A DNA stretch of 64,000 nt from Pantoea allii (GTDB taxonomy: Bacteria > Pseudomonadota > Gammaproteobacteria > Enterobacterales > Enterobacteriaceae): contig NZ_NTMH01000031.1 of NCBI RefSeq assembly GCF_002307475.1, positions 1 to 64,000 of the forward strand, written 5' to 3'. Below the pieces are notes generated by a model. The model was given only the letters and a program-made list of their open reading frames with translations. It was not told the DNA's origin and ran no database searches. This document shows positions 37,601-46,663 of this stretch, piece by piece. Positions within the stretch are counted from its first letter, which is position 1. Every line of letters starts with the position of its first letter. The translations under genes and the position numbers were made by a program.

Positions 37601-38215
37601 ATGGAAGGGCCTGGCGGCTACCAGTTTGTGGGCCGCACGCTTCAGATGTGGAATCGATATCACGACGTCGCTGATTTTGCTGGTCAACCCTGGCTGTTGC
37701 GTTTTTTCGATCAGCTACGCTTTTATCCCGTATCGGCAGAGGAACTTTTGCATATTCGTCGTGATTTTCCACTTGGCCGCTATCCGCTGCGTATTGAACA
37801 CAGCACGCTACGGTTAGCAGAATATCAGCAGTTCCTCGCACGCGAAGCACAGAGCATCACTGCGTTTCGCGACCATCAGCGGCAGGCGTTTAATGCTGAA
37901 CGCGACCGTTGGATCGCCAGCGGTCAGGCCCATTTTGACAGTCAGGAGATTGTGGCTGATGAAGTCGGCGATGCGCCGCTACAGCCGGGTGAACAGGGGG
38001 TGGAAAGCCCTGTTTCCGGCAATTTATGGCAAGTGCAAACCACTGTGGGTAGCCGGGTGCGCGCGGGCGATGTTCTGGTTGTGCTGGAATCGATGAAGAT
38101 GGAGATTCCGCTTCTGGCACCCTGCGACGGCGTGATCCAGCAGGTTAATGTGCAACCGGGCAGCGCAGTACGCGCAGGACAGTGCGTAGCGGTGATTATT
38201 GAGGATAATGCTTAA
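34610..38215 (+). CDS. Biotin-dependent guanidine (urea-type) carboxylase
   Basis: 1201-residue single-chain enzyme that carboxylates guanidine (or urea) with ATP and bicarbonate. The order is biotin carboxylase (about 1-450: [50 protein letters not shown]), carboxyltransferase of the KipA/KipI-like type (about 460-1080: [67 protein letters not shown]), and the biotin carrier with ESMKME, biotinyl-lysine about 1163. The start is ATG 34610 (frame also opens at 34532 across the riboswitch). The riboswitches and DUF1989 genes argue for guanidine rather than urea as substrate. No allophanate hydrolase gene follows. Confidence 0.93.
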   Translation: [1201 protein letters not shown]

Positions 38216-38281
38216 CCTGGCTGGGATCTGATGTACATCTGACTATCCCTGGCGACGAATTGTCGCAAAGGTCTAAATATC

Positions 38282-38317
38282 CTGCGCCTGCTGACCGATA
38301 TCCGTCAGCGGGCGCAG
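38282..38317. other. Long hairpin at the end of the guanidine operon
   Basis: CTGCGCCTGCTGAC (38282-38295) pairs with GTCAGCGGGCGCAG (38304-38317), 13 Watson-Crick pairs plus one G-T. It lies 67 bp after the carboxylase stop and has no T-run; probably an mRNA 3' structure. Confidence 0.5.
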
Positions 38318-38765
38318 GTGCTTAAGCAGAGTTCCATGAGAAAAGGTGGCAAAGTCATGAACCACTTTAAGGCGGGGAACGTCATTCATTGTAATGCACC
38401 CCGAATCCTAAGCCGTCATCAGTTGCGTTCTCAGCTGTGAAAGCCTGGAAAAAGGACGATAATGCGGACATCTCAATATAACCAGAGGCGAACATCTGAA
38501 TTTAGCCATTATCATATCGGTGCACATAATCTATCTTATGTTAAATAAGATATCTAATTACGTACTCAGATGACTCCCCGGCATCACTGGCTCCTCACCT
38601 GCGTACCTTTTCGTTCTAAAGCCTGTTCTGCACCGATCGCGCTACGCGAAAAATGGCCCATAAATCCCCTGCGGGTTTCGCAGAATTCACATAGCGTTGT
38701 CAGCCGCGTTAATATTACGCTTAAATAAGCCGTGTAGTCTGGACGGAGTCAGACGCGAGCTAATT

Positions 38766-38991
38766 ATGTCTGGAAAACAGCGAGTCCCACAAATTGTCAC
38801 GATGACAGTAGAACGTACGTAACTTACTTGGCCGTGCACGTGAGGCCGGAATCAATCTTAGTGCCGCGCTTGACGCCGAACTGCGTCAATATAAAGCACG
38901 CAAGTACCAGGAAGAAAACACTGAAGCGCTTGATGCATTAAACTGTTTTCACGATGAAAATAGTTGCTTCAGTGATGATTACAGGCGTTTT
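38766..38991 (+). pseudogene. ccdA: Degenerate ccdA antitoxin gene, chromosomal type
   Basis: MSGKQRVPQIVTMTVERT is followed by an in-frame TAA; in the +1 frame the protein resumes as LLGRAREAGINLSAALDAEL, then KYQEENTEALDALN and CFSDDYRRF. That is the layout of chromosomal (O157-type) CcdA. The duplicated ACGTACGTAACTTACTTGG-like stretch around 38814-38832 caused the break, and the normal stop after YRRF is lost, so the frame reads into ccdB. Not functional. Confidence 0.85.
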
Positions 38992-38995
38992 AATA

Positions 38996-39308
38996 ATTTA
39001 GTTCACTGTCTACCGCAATATGGGCAAACGTACTCTCTATTCCTTTCTGCGTGATAAAATCCGCGACTTATTGGCCAGTGAAATCGCAGGATTGCTATCC
39101 CTCTTCTGCCCGTTGAAAGTATCCAGCTCGCACCCGACCGGAAAGACTTATCCCGCTTGTGAGAGTGCCAGATGAGCGTGAATATGCGGTTATGACCCAC
39201 GAGATGGCGAGTATCCCCGCTCATGCGTCAGGCCCACTGTTCTGTGATGCCTTGCCTTATCAGACAGTGATTAAAGCGGTGATAGGTTTTCTTTTTAATG
39301 GTATTTAA
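38996..39308 (+). pseudogene. ccdB: Degenerate ccdB toxin gene, chromosomal type
   Basis: The expected ATG-CAG start reads ATT-TAG. The body is spread over three frames: FTVYRNMGKRTLYSFLRD (from 39002), RRIAIPLLPVES (from 39085) and LIPLVRVPDEREYAVMTHEM (39147 on) through FLFNGI to the stop at 39308. The order equals chromosomal CcdB, including the final GI. At least two frameshifts and a nonsense codon make it dead, matching the dead ccdA before it. Confidence 0.88.
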
Positions 39309-40235
39309 CGACTTAACGATTTCTATTTTTATGTTTTGAAGCAATAAATTTCGAGGGACGATCAAATCCTTAAAATAATTTAAGCGCCTCATCGAAGATG
39401 ACTCAAAAATTATCTGACTCAATAATAGTCGTATCAGGATATATAAAATGATCAAGAAGCTATTCATCCGTGTATTACTCACCCTGCCCTTATAATTAAT
39501 CGACAATGTTTCTCCTGTTCTGAATTCAGTGCGCCTCCGATTATGGCTTCAGACAATCCCGACTAAATAATATTGAAATGAACAGGCGTCATTTTGCATC
39601 GGGTGCCTGCCACTGCTTAAAAGATGGTGGCCCAGGCGAAAAATAATGTAGCGGGCATCGCTGGTTCAGCTAACGCTGATAAAAACAGAACCCGTCTGAA
39701 TTCAGAGTGTAAAAATGCGCTACTGAAATTTACATCTGATGTGGAACCGAACATCTGCTCATCATAAATTCAAGCGAAATACATACCCGTGAGACTGAGG
39801 GTATTTTTGTGCAAAAAACCACATTTAAGCCTCCTGGCGTACAGGTTCCGTCATATCAGAACAATGTCAGTGTGTCCGTATAGCCCCTGCAGTAACCATC
39901 CATTAGTCAATGAGATAAAATAAAATTGATTTCTCCCTGCTGCTGGCTTAAGTGCGAAAGGCTTAGTTAATACTTAATTGATTATTTATCCTTAATGACT
40001 AAGATGTTTTTTTGTTTTTACACTTTCAATTGTATTGAAACTTTTCAGGTAGTTGACCCAAAAAGCTACACCAGCTATAACAATATTGTCTCTGATATTA
40101 AAACCGCAAAAAATTACGTTGAAGCAATTTGCTTTGGTATAGAAATATTTCAGTCTTGCCCGCGAGAAGAGAGGATTTTATCCGCAATCTCGTGGTTGAG
40201 ATTTTTTCTACGCATACAGCCAAGGTAGCCTAAAA
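39309..40235. other. AT-rich region without an intact gene, left edge of the sugar operon
   Basis: More than 900 bp with many stops in all frames. A 15-codon frame MIKKLFIRVLLTLPL at about 39449 looks like a truncated signal peptide, and an open frame at 39995-40228 lacks any recognisable domain. The region probably contains gene debris from past insertions plus the glucoamylase promoter. Confidence 0.45.
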
Positions 40236-42737
40236 ATGGCAGATTCTGACAGCGATGCCCTGCAGTTGCAAAAGTGCATGAGAGAGGGCGACCAGCAAAT
40301 AAGCGCTAAAGTTGATTCCGCCCCGGGAGCGCCGGGTATCGCACCCCGCTGGACATCAAGTGCCAAGAGCGGAATCGGCACGGCCCTTTCAACAGACTCC
40401 CCTGTCTGGTTCTCCTTAAGCCATGGTGTTCTCAACGAAATCTATTATCCGCGCGTCGACAGCGCCTGCACCCGTGATTTCGTTTTCGTCATCACGGGGC
40501 CGGAAGGGTATTTTTCCGAAGAAAAGCGCGATTGCTCAACCGAAATCAATACCTGCTCGCCAGGCATTCCGGCCTTTTCAATCAGCAACACGTCCCGTGA
40601 CGGACGTTACAGGCTTGAAAAGGACATCATTACAGATCCGGCTCGTGCCTGCGTGCTGCAACGCGTCCGTTTCACCGCTCTGAAGGGTGATATCGAGGAT
40701 TACAAGGTCACCGCACTGCTTGCACCCCATCTGGTGAATGCGGGACAAATGAACGCTGCATGGATCGGCGAATTTGAAGACAAGCCCGTGCTTTTTGCCA
40801 CGGGTCGCTCTTGCTACCTGGCGCTCGTCTGCGACCTACCCTGGACAGCAGTGAGCGCGGGTTTTGTCGGTACTTCAGACGGCTGGCAACAGCTGAAAAA
40901 ACACGGACGCCTCGCCAACCAATATCAGCGCGCGGATGACGGCAATGTCGCGCTTGCTGGGGAACTGGTGTTCACAAGCAACTGCCGTGAAGCCACGCTG
41001 GCTGTTGGTTTCGGCCAAACGGAATTCGAGGCCGCAGCGGCGGCAACCGCCAGTCTGAAAGCGGGCTTTGACACCGCGCGGAATCACTATATCGGCAACT
41101 GGCAAGCGTGGCAGGACAAGCTCATGCCACTCGACCAGAAAGAGCGGGACGGCGTAAATACATACCGGGTTTCAACAGCAGTTCTGGCCTCGCACAGAGA
41201 CGCCGATTCCCCCGGCGCCGTTGTCGCGAGCCTGACAATACCCTGGGGATTTTCGAAGGGTGATGACGATCTTGGCGGCTATCATCTGGTCTGGCCGCGG
41301 GACCTGGTTGAAACGGCAGGGGGTTTCCTGGCCGCTGGCGACGCCGACGCAGCACTCGCTATTCTCGAATATCTCCGGCACGTTCAAGAGCCCTCCGGGC
41401 GCTGGCCACAGAACCTGTGGCTCGATGGAAAACCTTACTGGCCCGGTATCCAGATGGATGAGTGCGCCTTCCCCATTCTGCTTACCGATATGTTGCGTCG
41501 ACTCGGTCATCTCGACAAGAAAGCGCAGAAACATTTTATGCCGATGCTGCGCAGCGCGGCCAGCTACATTCTGACCAACGGCCCGACGACCAGCGAGGAC
41601 CGCTGGGAGGAAGACTCGGGCTACAGCCCCTTTACCCTGGCGGTAGAGGTTAGCGCCCTTCTTGCTGCCGCGGACCTGCTTTCTGTCGATGGAGACGAGG
41701 CGGCGGCAAATCACCTGCGAGAAACTGCGGACTGCTGGAATGAACAGATTGAAAAATGGACCTTTGCGGGAGAGCCAAATTTCTGCGGCTCGATCGGCAT
41801 TTCCGGTCACTATGTCCGCATTGCTCCGTCGGGCGTAACGGATGAGGCCAGTGCATCCGGCAATACCGAGATCCGCAACCAGACGCCGGATCGGGCGCTT
41901 CTGTCGACCACCGATGTACTGAGCCCGGATGCTTTGGCGTTAGTGCGTTTTGGACTGCGCGCCGCTGATGACCCGCACATCGTTGATACGATAAAGGCAA
42001 TCGACCACAGTCTTCGTGTCGAGCTACCCCAGGGTCCACTATGGTATCGGTACACCGGCGACGGCTATGGCGAGCATGAAGACGGCGCGCCGTTTGATGG
42101 TATCGGCCAGGGACGTCCCTGGCCTTTGCTGGCGGGCGAACGTGCGCATTACGAGCTGGCAGCGGGCAGGCATGATGTGGCTGAGGCGCTATTATCCACG
42201 CTGGAAAAATCGGCAGGCCCGGGCGGGCTGTTACCGGAACAGATATGGGACGGCCCCGATATTCCCGAAAAGGAACTGTTCTTCGGGCGGCCTTCCGGGA
42301 GCGCCATGCCGCTTGTCTGGGCGCATTCCGAACATATCAAACTCCTGCGATCGCTCCACGATGGCGCAGTCTTCGATATGCCACCGCAAGGCGTCGAGCG
42401 CTATATCAGAAATAAGACCGCATCGCATTTGCGCATATGGCGCTTTAACAACCGCCTGACCTCGCTTCCTGTCGGGAAGCAACTGAGGCTGGAAACGGAA
42501 GCGAACGCCCTGGTGCACTGGAGCACGGATGGCTGGGCTACCGTCTCTGACACGCCTGCAGTCAGTTCCGGGCTGAAAACCTATTATGTCGACCTGCCTT
42601 TGCAACATGAAGACGCAGGAACCTGCGTTGTCTTCACCTTCTACTGGCCTGACGTCGGACACTGGGAACACACCGACTTTACCGTTCACGTCGTGAATGA
42701 ACAGGAAGATCAAACACGCATCGATAATGGAAAATGA
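40236..42737 (+). CDS. Glucan 1,4-alpha-glucosidase (glucoamylase, GH15)
   Basis: 833-residue enzyme releasing glucose from the ends of starch-, glycogen- or maltodextrin-type chains. The N-terminal beta domain (about 25-300, SLSHGVLNEIYYPRVD) and an alpha/alpha barrel (about 310-700) with GGYHLVWPRDLVETAGGFLAAG, WPQNLWLDGKPYWPGIQMDECAFPILL (catalytic Glu region) and the WPLLAGERAHYELAAG block are typical of bacterial GH15. A C-terminal extension of about 130 residues follows. No signal peptide is visible, so it probably acts in the cytoplasm on stored or imported glucan. AAGGTAG precedes the ATG. Codon use (GGC, CTC, ATC rich) differs from the flanks. Confidence 0.93.
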   Translation: MADSDSDALQLQKCMREGDQQISAKVDSAPGAPGIAPRWTSSAKSGIGTALSTDSPVWFSLSHGVLNEIYYPRVDSACTRDFVFVITGPEGYFSEEKRDCSTEINTCSPGIPAFSISNTSRDGRYRLEKDIITDPARACVLQRVRFTALKGDIEDYKVTALLAPHLVNAGQMNAAWIGEFEDKPVLFATGRSCYLALVCDLPWTAVSAGFVGTSDGWQQLKKHGRLANQYQRADDGNVALAGELVFTSNCREATLAVGFGQTEFEAAAAATASLKAGFDTARNHYIGNWQAWQDKLMPLDQKERDGVNTYRVSTAVLASHRDADSPGAVVASLTIPWGFSKGDDDLGGYHLVWPRDLVETAGGFLAAGDADAALAILEYLRHVQEPSGRWPQNLWLDGKPYWPGIQMDECAFPILLTDMLRRLGHLDKKAQKHFMPMLRSAASYILTNGPTTSEDRWEEDSGYSPFTLAVEVSALLAAADLLSVDGDEAAANHLRETADCWNEQIEKWTFAGEPNFCGSIGISGHYVRIAPSGVTDEASASGNTEIRNQTPDRALLSTTDVLSPDALALVRFGLRAADDPHIVDTIKAIDHSLRVELPQGPLWYRYTGDGYGEHEDGAPFDGIGQGRPWPLLAGERAHYELAAGRHDVAEALLSTLEKSAGPGGLLPEQIWDGPDIPEKELFFGRPSGSAMPLVWAHSEHIKLLRSLHDGAVFDMPPQGVERYIRNKTASHLRIWRFNNRLTSLPVGKQLRLETEANALVHWSTDGWATVSDTPAVSSGLKTYYVDLPLQHEDAGTCVVFTFYWPDVGHWEHTDFTVHVVNEQEDQTRIDNGK

Positions 42738-42738
42738 T

Positions 42739-43743
42739 ATGCAGATTGGAATGGTAGGTCTCGGGCGCATGGGCGCCAACATGGTACGCCGCCTTCTTAA
42801 ACAGGGCCACGATTGCGTCGTCTTCGACGTGAACGCCGATAACGTTGAAGCACTCATCAAAGAGGGAGCAACCGGCGCGTCATCGCCAGCGGATCTTATT
42901 GCTAAGCTGGAGACGCCGCGCGCGGTCTGGCTCATGCTTCCTGCCGCGATCACACCGAAGATTGCGCGGGACTTCGCATCAACGCTTACCAAGGGCGACG
43001 CCATCATTGATGGCGGCAACTCCTTTTACCGTGAGGCTATCGACCTGTCCGAGGAGTTTTCATCTCTTGGCATCGACTATATCGACGTCGGCACATCGGG
43101 TGGCGTTTGGGGCCTGGAGCGTGGCTATTCCCTTATGATTGGGGGCCCGCAGGCGGCTGTAAAACGCCTGGACCCGATTTTTGCATCACTTGCGCCCGGT
43201 GCGGGTCAGAGCATCGCGGAAGACCCGGCCGTGGGCACGGCTCCAAGAGGCTATCTTCATTGCGGACCGGCAGGCGCCGGACACTTCGTCAAGATGGTAC
43301 ACAATGGCATTGAATATGGTGTGATGGCTGCCTATGCCGAAGGCCTGAACATATTGAAAGCCGCTAATGCCGGGACCGTCGAGCGAGAGGCTGATGCGGA
43401 AACTGCACCCCTTTCCCACCCGCAATATTATCGTTTCGATGTCGATCTTCCCGCCGTTACAGAGGTGTGGAGGCATGGCTCGGTCATTGGCTCCTGGCTG
43501 CTGGATCTCACAGCCGAGGCATTGAAACAGGACCCGCATCTCGACAATTATGATGGCCGTGTGTCCGATTCCGGTGAGGGCCGCTGGACATTGCAGGCGG
43601 CGGTGGAAACGGGCGTCCCTGCTCCGGTTCTTGCATCGGCCCTCTTCGGGCGCTTCTCTTCTCGTGGCGAAGCACAGTTTGCCGAAAAAGTTCTCTCAGC
43701 CATGCGGCATGCCTTCGGCGGCCATTTGGAAAAAACCAGGTAA
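42739..43743 (+). CDS. gnd: 6-Phosphogluconate dehydrogenase, decarboxylating, short NAD-type
   Basis: 334-residue enzyme oxidising 6-phosphogluconate to ribulose-5-phosphate. MQIGMVGLGRMGANMVRRL is the dinucleotide fold, DGGNSFYREAI, GTSGGVWGLERGYSLMIGG and GPAGAGHFVKMVHNGIEYGVM the active-site blocks (Lys and His). Length is that of the YqeC/GntZ subfamily, 130 residues shorter than enteric Gnd, and usually NAD-preferring. The start is at ATG 42739, one base after the glucoamylase stop. The frame to 42697 overlaps the previous gene. Confidence 0.9.
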   Translation: MQIGMVGLGRMGANMVRRLLKQGHDCVVFDVNADNVEALIKEGATGASSPADLIAKLETPRAVWLMLPAAITPKIARDFASTLTKGDAIIDGGNSFYREAIDLSEEFSSLGIDYIDVGTSGGVWGLERGYSLMIGGPQAAVKRLDPIFASLAPGAGQSIAEDPAVGTAPRGYLHCGPAGAGHFVKMVHNGIEYGVMAAYAEGLNILKAANAGTVEREADAETAPLSHPQYYRFDVDLPAVTEVWRHGSVIGSWLLDLTAEALKQDPHLDNYDGRVSDSGEGRWTLQAAVETGVPAPVLASALFGRFSSRGEAQFAEKVLSAMRHAFGGHLEKTR

Positions 43744-43760
43744 CGTAGAGGAGCACAGCA

Positions 43761-45131
43761 ATGGCGCAGCAGCGTTCAGACGTGCTGGTGGTGTTTGGTG
43801 TCACCGGCGACCTTGCCCACAAGATGATTTTTCCTTCGCTCTACGCAATGGTGAAGCATGGCGCGCTCAAGACGCCGATCATCGGTGTGGCATTTGAGGA
43901 CTGGACGCGCGATCAGTTGATCGCGCGGGCAAGAGATGCGGTTGAAAAGCATGTCGATGTGATCGATCAGACGGTCTTTGCCGAGCTGGCGGACAGACTG
44001 TCCTACGTTTCCGGCGATTATCGTACTCAGTCAACATTCGACGGGCTGCGGGATGCGCTGGCAGGCCATCATAATCCGCTCTATTACCTTGCCATTCCGC
44101 CCTCCCTTTTCGAAACTGTCGCCAACAGTCTGGAAGAGGCCGGAATCGCGAAAGGTGCCCGCCTGATGGTGGAAAAGCCGTTCGGACGCGATCTCGCGTC
44201 GGCAAAACAACTGAACAACGTGCTTCATAAGGTTTTCGATGAGGACGCGATTTTCCGCATCGACCACTTTCTGGGTAAGGAAGCCATCCAGAATCTCCTC
44301 TACTTTCGCTTTGCCAACAGCTTCCTTGAACCAATATGGAATCGCGATCATGTCGAAAGCGTTCAGATCACCATGGCCGAGGACTTCGGCATCAAGGGAC
44401 GCGGCAAATTCTATGACGAAGTTGGCTGCATTCGTGACGTGATTCAGAACCACCTGGTCAATGTGCTGCTGTTGCTTGCCATGGAACCTCCCGCGTCCGG
44501 CGCGTCCGACGATCTGGTTGATGAGAAGGTACAGGTGCTAAAGGCCATGCCGCCCCTGTCAGACGCTGACGTGGTTCGTGGTCAGTTTGAAGGCTATACC
44601 GACGAACCAGGTGTCGCCCGTTTCTCTCCGACGGAGACCTTCGCTGCGGTTCGCTTCCACATTGCAACATGGCGCTGGAGTGGCGTTCCCTTTTATATCC
44701 GTGCCGGCAAAAATTTGCCTGCACATGCGACGGAAGTGGTCGTGCGCTTCAGGCGACCGCCGGTTACCCTTTTCGATGACATTACCGACGAGCCTGCCAA
44801 CTATATCCGCTTTCGTCTCGGCCCGGATATTACGATCGGCATTGGCGCGCGACGCAAGGCTGCCGGCGAAAAGATGCGAGGTGAAGCCGTCGAGCTAACG
44901 GCGCTTGACGATGGTATTGGCGATATGCTGCCTTATGAGCGGCTGATCGGAGATGCCATGGCTGGAGACAGACAGCTTTTCACCAGGCAAGATGCAGCGG
45001 AACTGGCCTGGAAGATCGTCGAGCCGATACTGGATGAGAAAACCGTTCCCGCTGCCTACAAGCCAGGGACATGGGGACCCGCCGCGATGGCGGACTTTGC
45101 GCCCCCCGGCGGCTGGTTTGACCCCGTTTGA
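43761..45131 (+). CDS. zwf: Glucose-6-phosphate 1-dehydrogenase
   Basis: 456-residue enzyme producing 6-phosphogluconolactone. The N-terminal nucleotide fold [21 protein letters not shown] keeps the GxTGDLA pattern; the catalytic [21 protein letters not shown] motif is intact, and EKPFGRD precedes it. Slightly shorter than the roughly 490 residues of enteric Zwf and more like actinobacterial/alpha-proteobacterial variants. GAGGAGCACAGCA stands before the ATG. It lies 17 bp after gnd. Confidence 0.93.
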   Translation: MAQQRSDVLVVFGVTGDLAHKMIFPSLYAMVKHGALKTPIIGVAFEDWTRDQLIARARDAVEKHVDVIDQTVFAELADRLSYVSGDYRTQSTFDGLRDALAGHHNPLYYLAIPPSLFETVANSLEEAGIAKGARLMVEKPFGRDLASAKQLNNVLHKVFDEDAIFRIDHFLGKEAIQNLLYFRFANSFLEPIWNRDHVESVQITMAEDFGIKGRGKFYDEVGCIRDVIQNHLVNVLLLLAMEPPASGASDDLVDEKVQVLKAMPPLSDADVVRGQFEGYTDEPGVARFSPTETFAAVRFHIATWRWSGVPFYIRAGKNLPAHATEVVVRFRRPPVTLFDDITDEPANYIRFRLGPDITIGIGARRKAAGEKMRGEAVELTALDDGIGDMLPYERLIGDAMAGDRQLFTRQDAAELAWKIVEPILDEKTVPAAYKPGTWGPAAMADFAPPGGWFDPV

Positions 45132-45149
45132 GCTGATGGATAAATATAA

Positions 45150-45845
45150 ATGACAAAGCATACTTTAAAAAAGAAAGAGCCTATCGTTCTGTCCATCGAC
45201 ATCGGCGGAAGTCATGTGAAGATCCTCTCCAGCGCTGGCGGTGAAGAAAAGAAGGCAGAAAGCGGAAAGACCATGTCTGCAGCTGACATGGTTGCGGCGG
45301 TCAAGGCCATGGCTGAAGGCATGACTTACGATGTGATCGCGATGGGTTTTCCCGGTCCAGTGGCACACGATAAACCGCTCAGTGAGCCCGCCAACCTTGG
45401 TGAGGGCTGGGTGGGGTTTAACTATGCGGACGCATTTGGCTGCCCTGTCCGTATCGTCAATGACGCCCTGATGCAAGCGCTCGGCTCCTATCAGGGAGGA
45501 CGAATGCTGTTCCTCGGTCTCGGCACCGGACTGGGTGCTGCCATGATCGTCGAGAATGTCGCTCAACCCATGGAGATTGGTCATCTACCCTACCGCAAGG
45601 GCAACAGCTACGAACACTATGTGAGCGAAGCCTATCGGAAAGATAAGGGAAACAAAAAATGGCAGGAGCGGGTTTTCGATGTCGTGGAGATGCTGACCAA
45701 AGCCCTGGAGCCTGACTACGTGGTGCTGGGTGGCGGCAATGTGGATAAACTCGCTTCACTTCCGCCAAAGTGCCGCAAAGGCGACAACACTCTGGCGTTC
45801 GAGGGTGGATTTCGACTCTGGAACGATCGCAGCCTGATTACGTAA
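45150..45845 (+). CDS. ROK-family / polyphosphate glucokinase-like kinase
   Basis: 231-residue sugar kinase. VLSIDIGGSHVKIL is the phosphate-1 site, MGFPGPVAHDKPLSEPANLGEGW, VRIVNDALMQALGSYQGGRMLFLGLGTGLGAAMI the sugar and catalytic Asp region (NDA), and PDYVVLGGGNVDKL the adenosine region. It is closer to PpgK-type kinases than to enteric Glk. In the operon it would phosphorylate the glucose that the glucoamylase releases, feeding zwf. The zinc-binding CxCGxxGC motif of many ROK repressors/kinases is absent. Confidence 0.85.
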   Translation: MTKHTLKKKEPIVLSIDIGGSHVKILSSAGGEEKKAESGKTMSAADMVAAVKAMAEGMTYDVIAMGFPGPVAHDKPLSEPANLGEGWVGFNYADAFGCPVRIVNDALMQALGSYQGGRMLFLGLGTGLGAAMIVENVAQPMEIGHLPYRKGNSYEHYVSEAYRKDKGNKKWQERVFDVVEMLTKALEPDYVVLGGGNVDKLASLPPKCRKGDNTLAFEGGFRLWNDRSLIT

Positions 45846-46053
45846 TCTCTGCTTTCTGGTTTATTACCGAATAGCGTTGCGGTGTTTTCGATTTTCTGCC
45901 GCGAGCAATTGTTTGCGGCAGATAAAAAGCTCCAGCGAATTCTAAATTCAACCAGACGTAACGCTGCTGTGTGGACGCGTCGACATGACATTTTCAGGCC
46001 TATAGAACAATGGCAGGTTTTTTCGCCGTCCATCGGCGCGATGAGAAAACGTG

Positions 46054-46353
46054 TCAGAACCCCCAAAAGAGCCTGAAAATCGCGTTTTTGATTATTTCTT
46101 CATACTGTCTGACATCATCGACTTTATCCCCTAACGCTTTCATCGGGACTGATGACACGTCGGTTGTCACAACCCGGTATTTGATGCCATTAACAAGCAC
46201 TTGAGGATAAAGTTCACCTGTCCCCTTAAACTCGCTCGGACGTGCAAGTGGTACAACCATTAAACGGCCTGGTGTTTCTATTAGATAGCTCTGTACTTCA
46301 ACAAGATAGGGGTATTTTATTCCGTTTATGTGCGGGTAAACGTCAAATTGCAT
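46054..46353 (-). CDS. ccdB: CcdB toxin (DNA gyrase poison), F-type, intact
   Basis: 99-residue toxin that traps DNA gyrase in its cleavage complex. [37 protein letters not shown] and [17 protein letters not shown]...[13 protein letters not shown] match plasmid-type CcdB throughout. F-plasmid CcdB ends WGI with Trp-Gly critical for poisoning; here WGF keeps those two. It starts 2 bp after the ccdA stop, as in all ccd operons. Confidence 0.93.
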   Translation of the reverse strand: MQFDVYPHINGIKYPYLVEVQSYLIETPGRLMVVPLARPSEFKGTGELYPQVLVNGIKYRVVTTDVSSVPMKALGDKVDDVRQYEEIIKNAIFRLFWGF

Positions 46354-46355
46354 CG

Positions 46356-46574
46356 TTACCAGTTCCTGTACATATCAGAAAGCGAGCCCTCTTCTCCCAC
46401 AAAGTCAGAGAAAGCTTTCATGCTTTCACGGTTTTCTTCTTTCCAGCGTTCGGCTCGGATTCTGCGGGCCTCATTGATGACAAGTTCGTTAACCATTCCA
46501 GAGAGATTTAAGCCAGCAGATGAAAAAACCTCATAGGCTTCTTTATCGATGGTTACGTTAGTTCTGTATTTCAT
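46356..46574 (-). CDS. ccdA: CcdA antitoxin, F-type, intact
   Basis: 72-residue antitoxin: N-terminal ribbon-helix-helix ([32 protein letters not shown]) for operator binding and a C-terminal toxin-neutralising tail ending [10 protein letters not shown]. The frame opens further up at 46619, but GGAGG sits five bases before the ATG at 46574. The complex is expected to repress its own promoter, which lies in 46575-46640. Confidence 0.92.
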   Translation of the reverse strand: MKYRTNVTIDKEAYEVFSSAGLNLSGMVNELVINEARRIRAERWKEENRESMKAFSDFVGEEGSLSDMYRNW

Positions 46575-46663
46575 GCGCACCTCCAGAGTGTGAGTTAAAA
46601 GTATACACTTCGGACACACACTGGCAAGGCTCGTTTTTTTGATTTATGGACGGATTTCAAGGT

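Noticed and set aside
34610..38215. Reading the carboxylase as a plain urea carboxylase
   Set aside because: Two guanidine riboswitches and two DUF1989 genes in the same operon favour guanidine as the substrate; sequence alone does not separate the two enzymes.
39995..40228. 77-codon open frame just before the glucoamylase gene
   Set aside because: AT-rich and Phe/Cys-heavy; no ribosome-binding site and no known domain. Could be leader DNA only.
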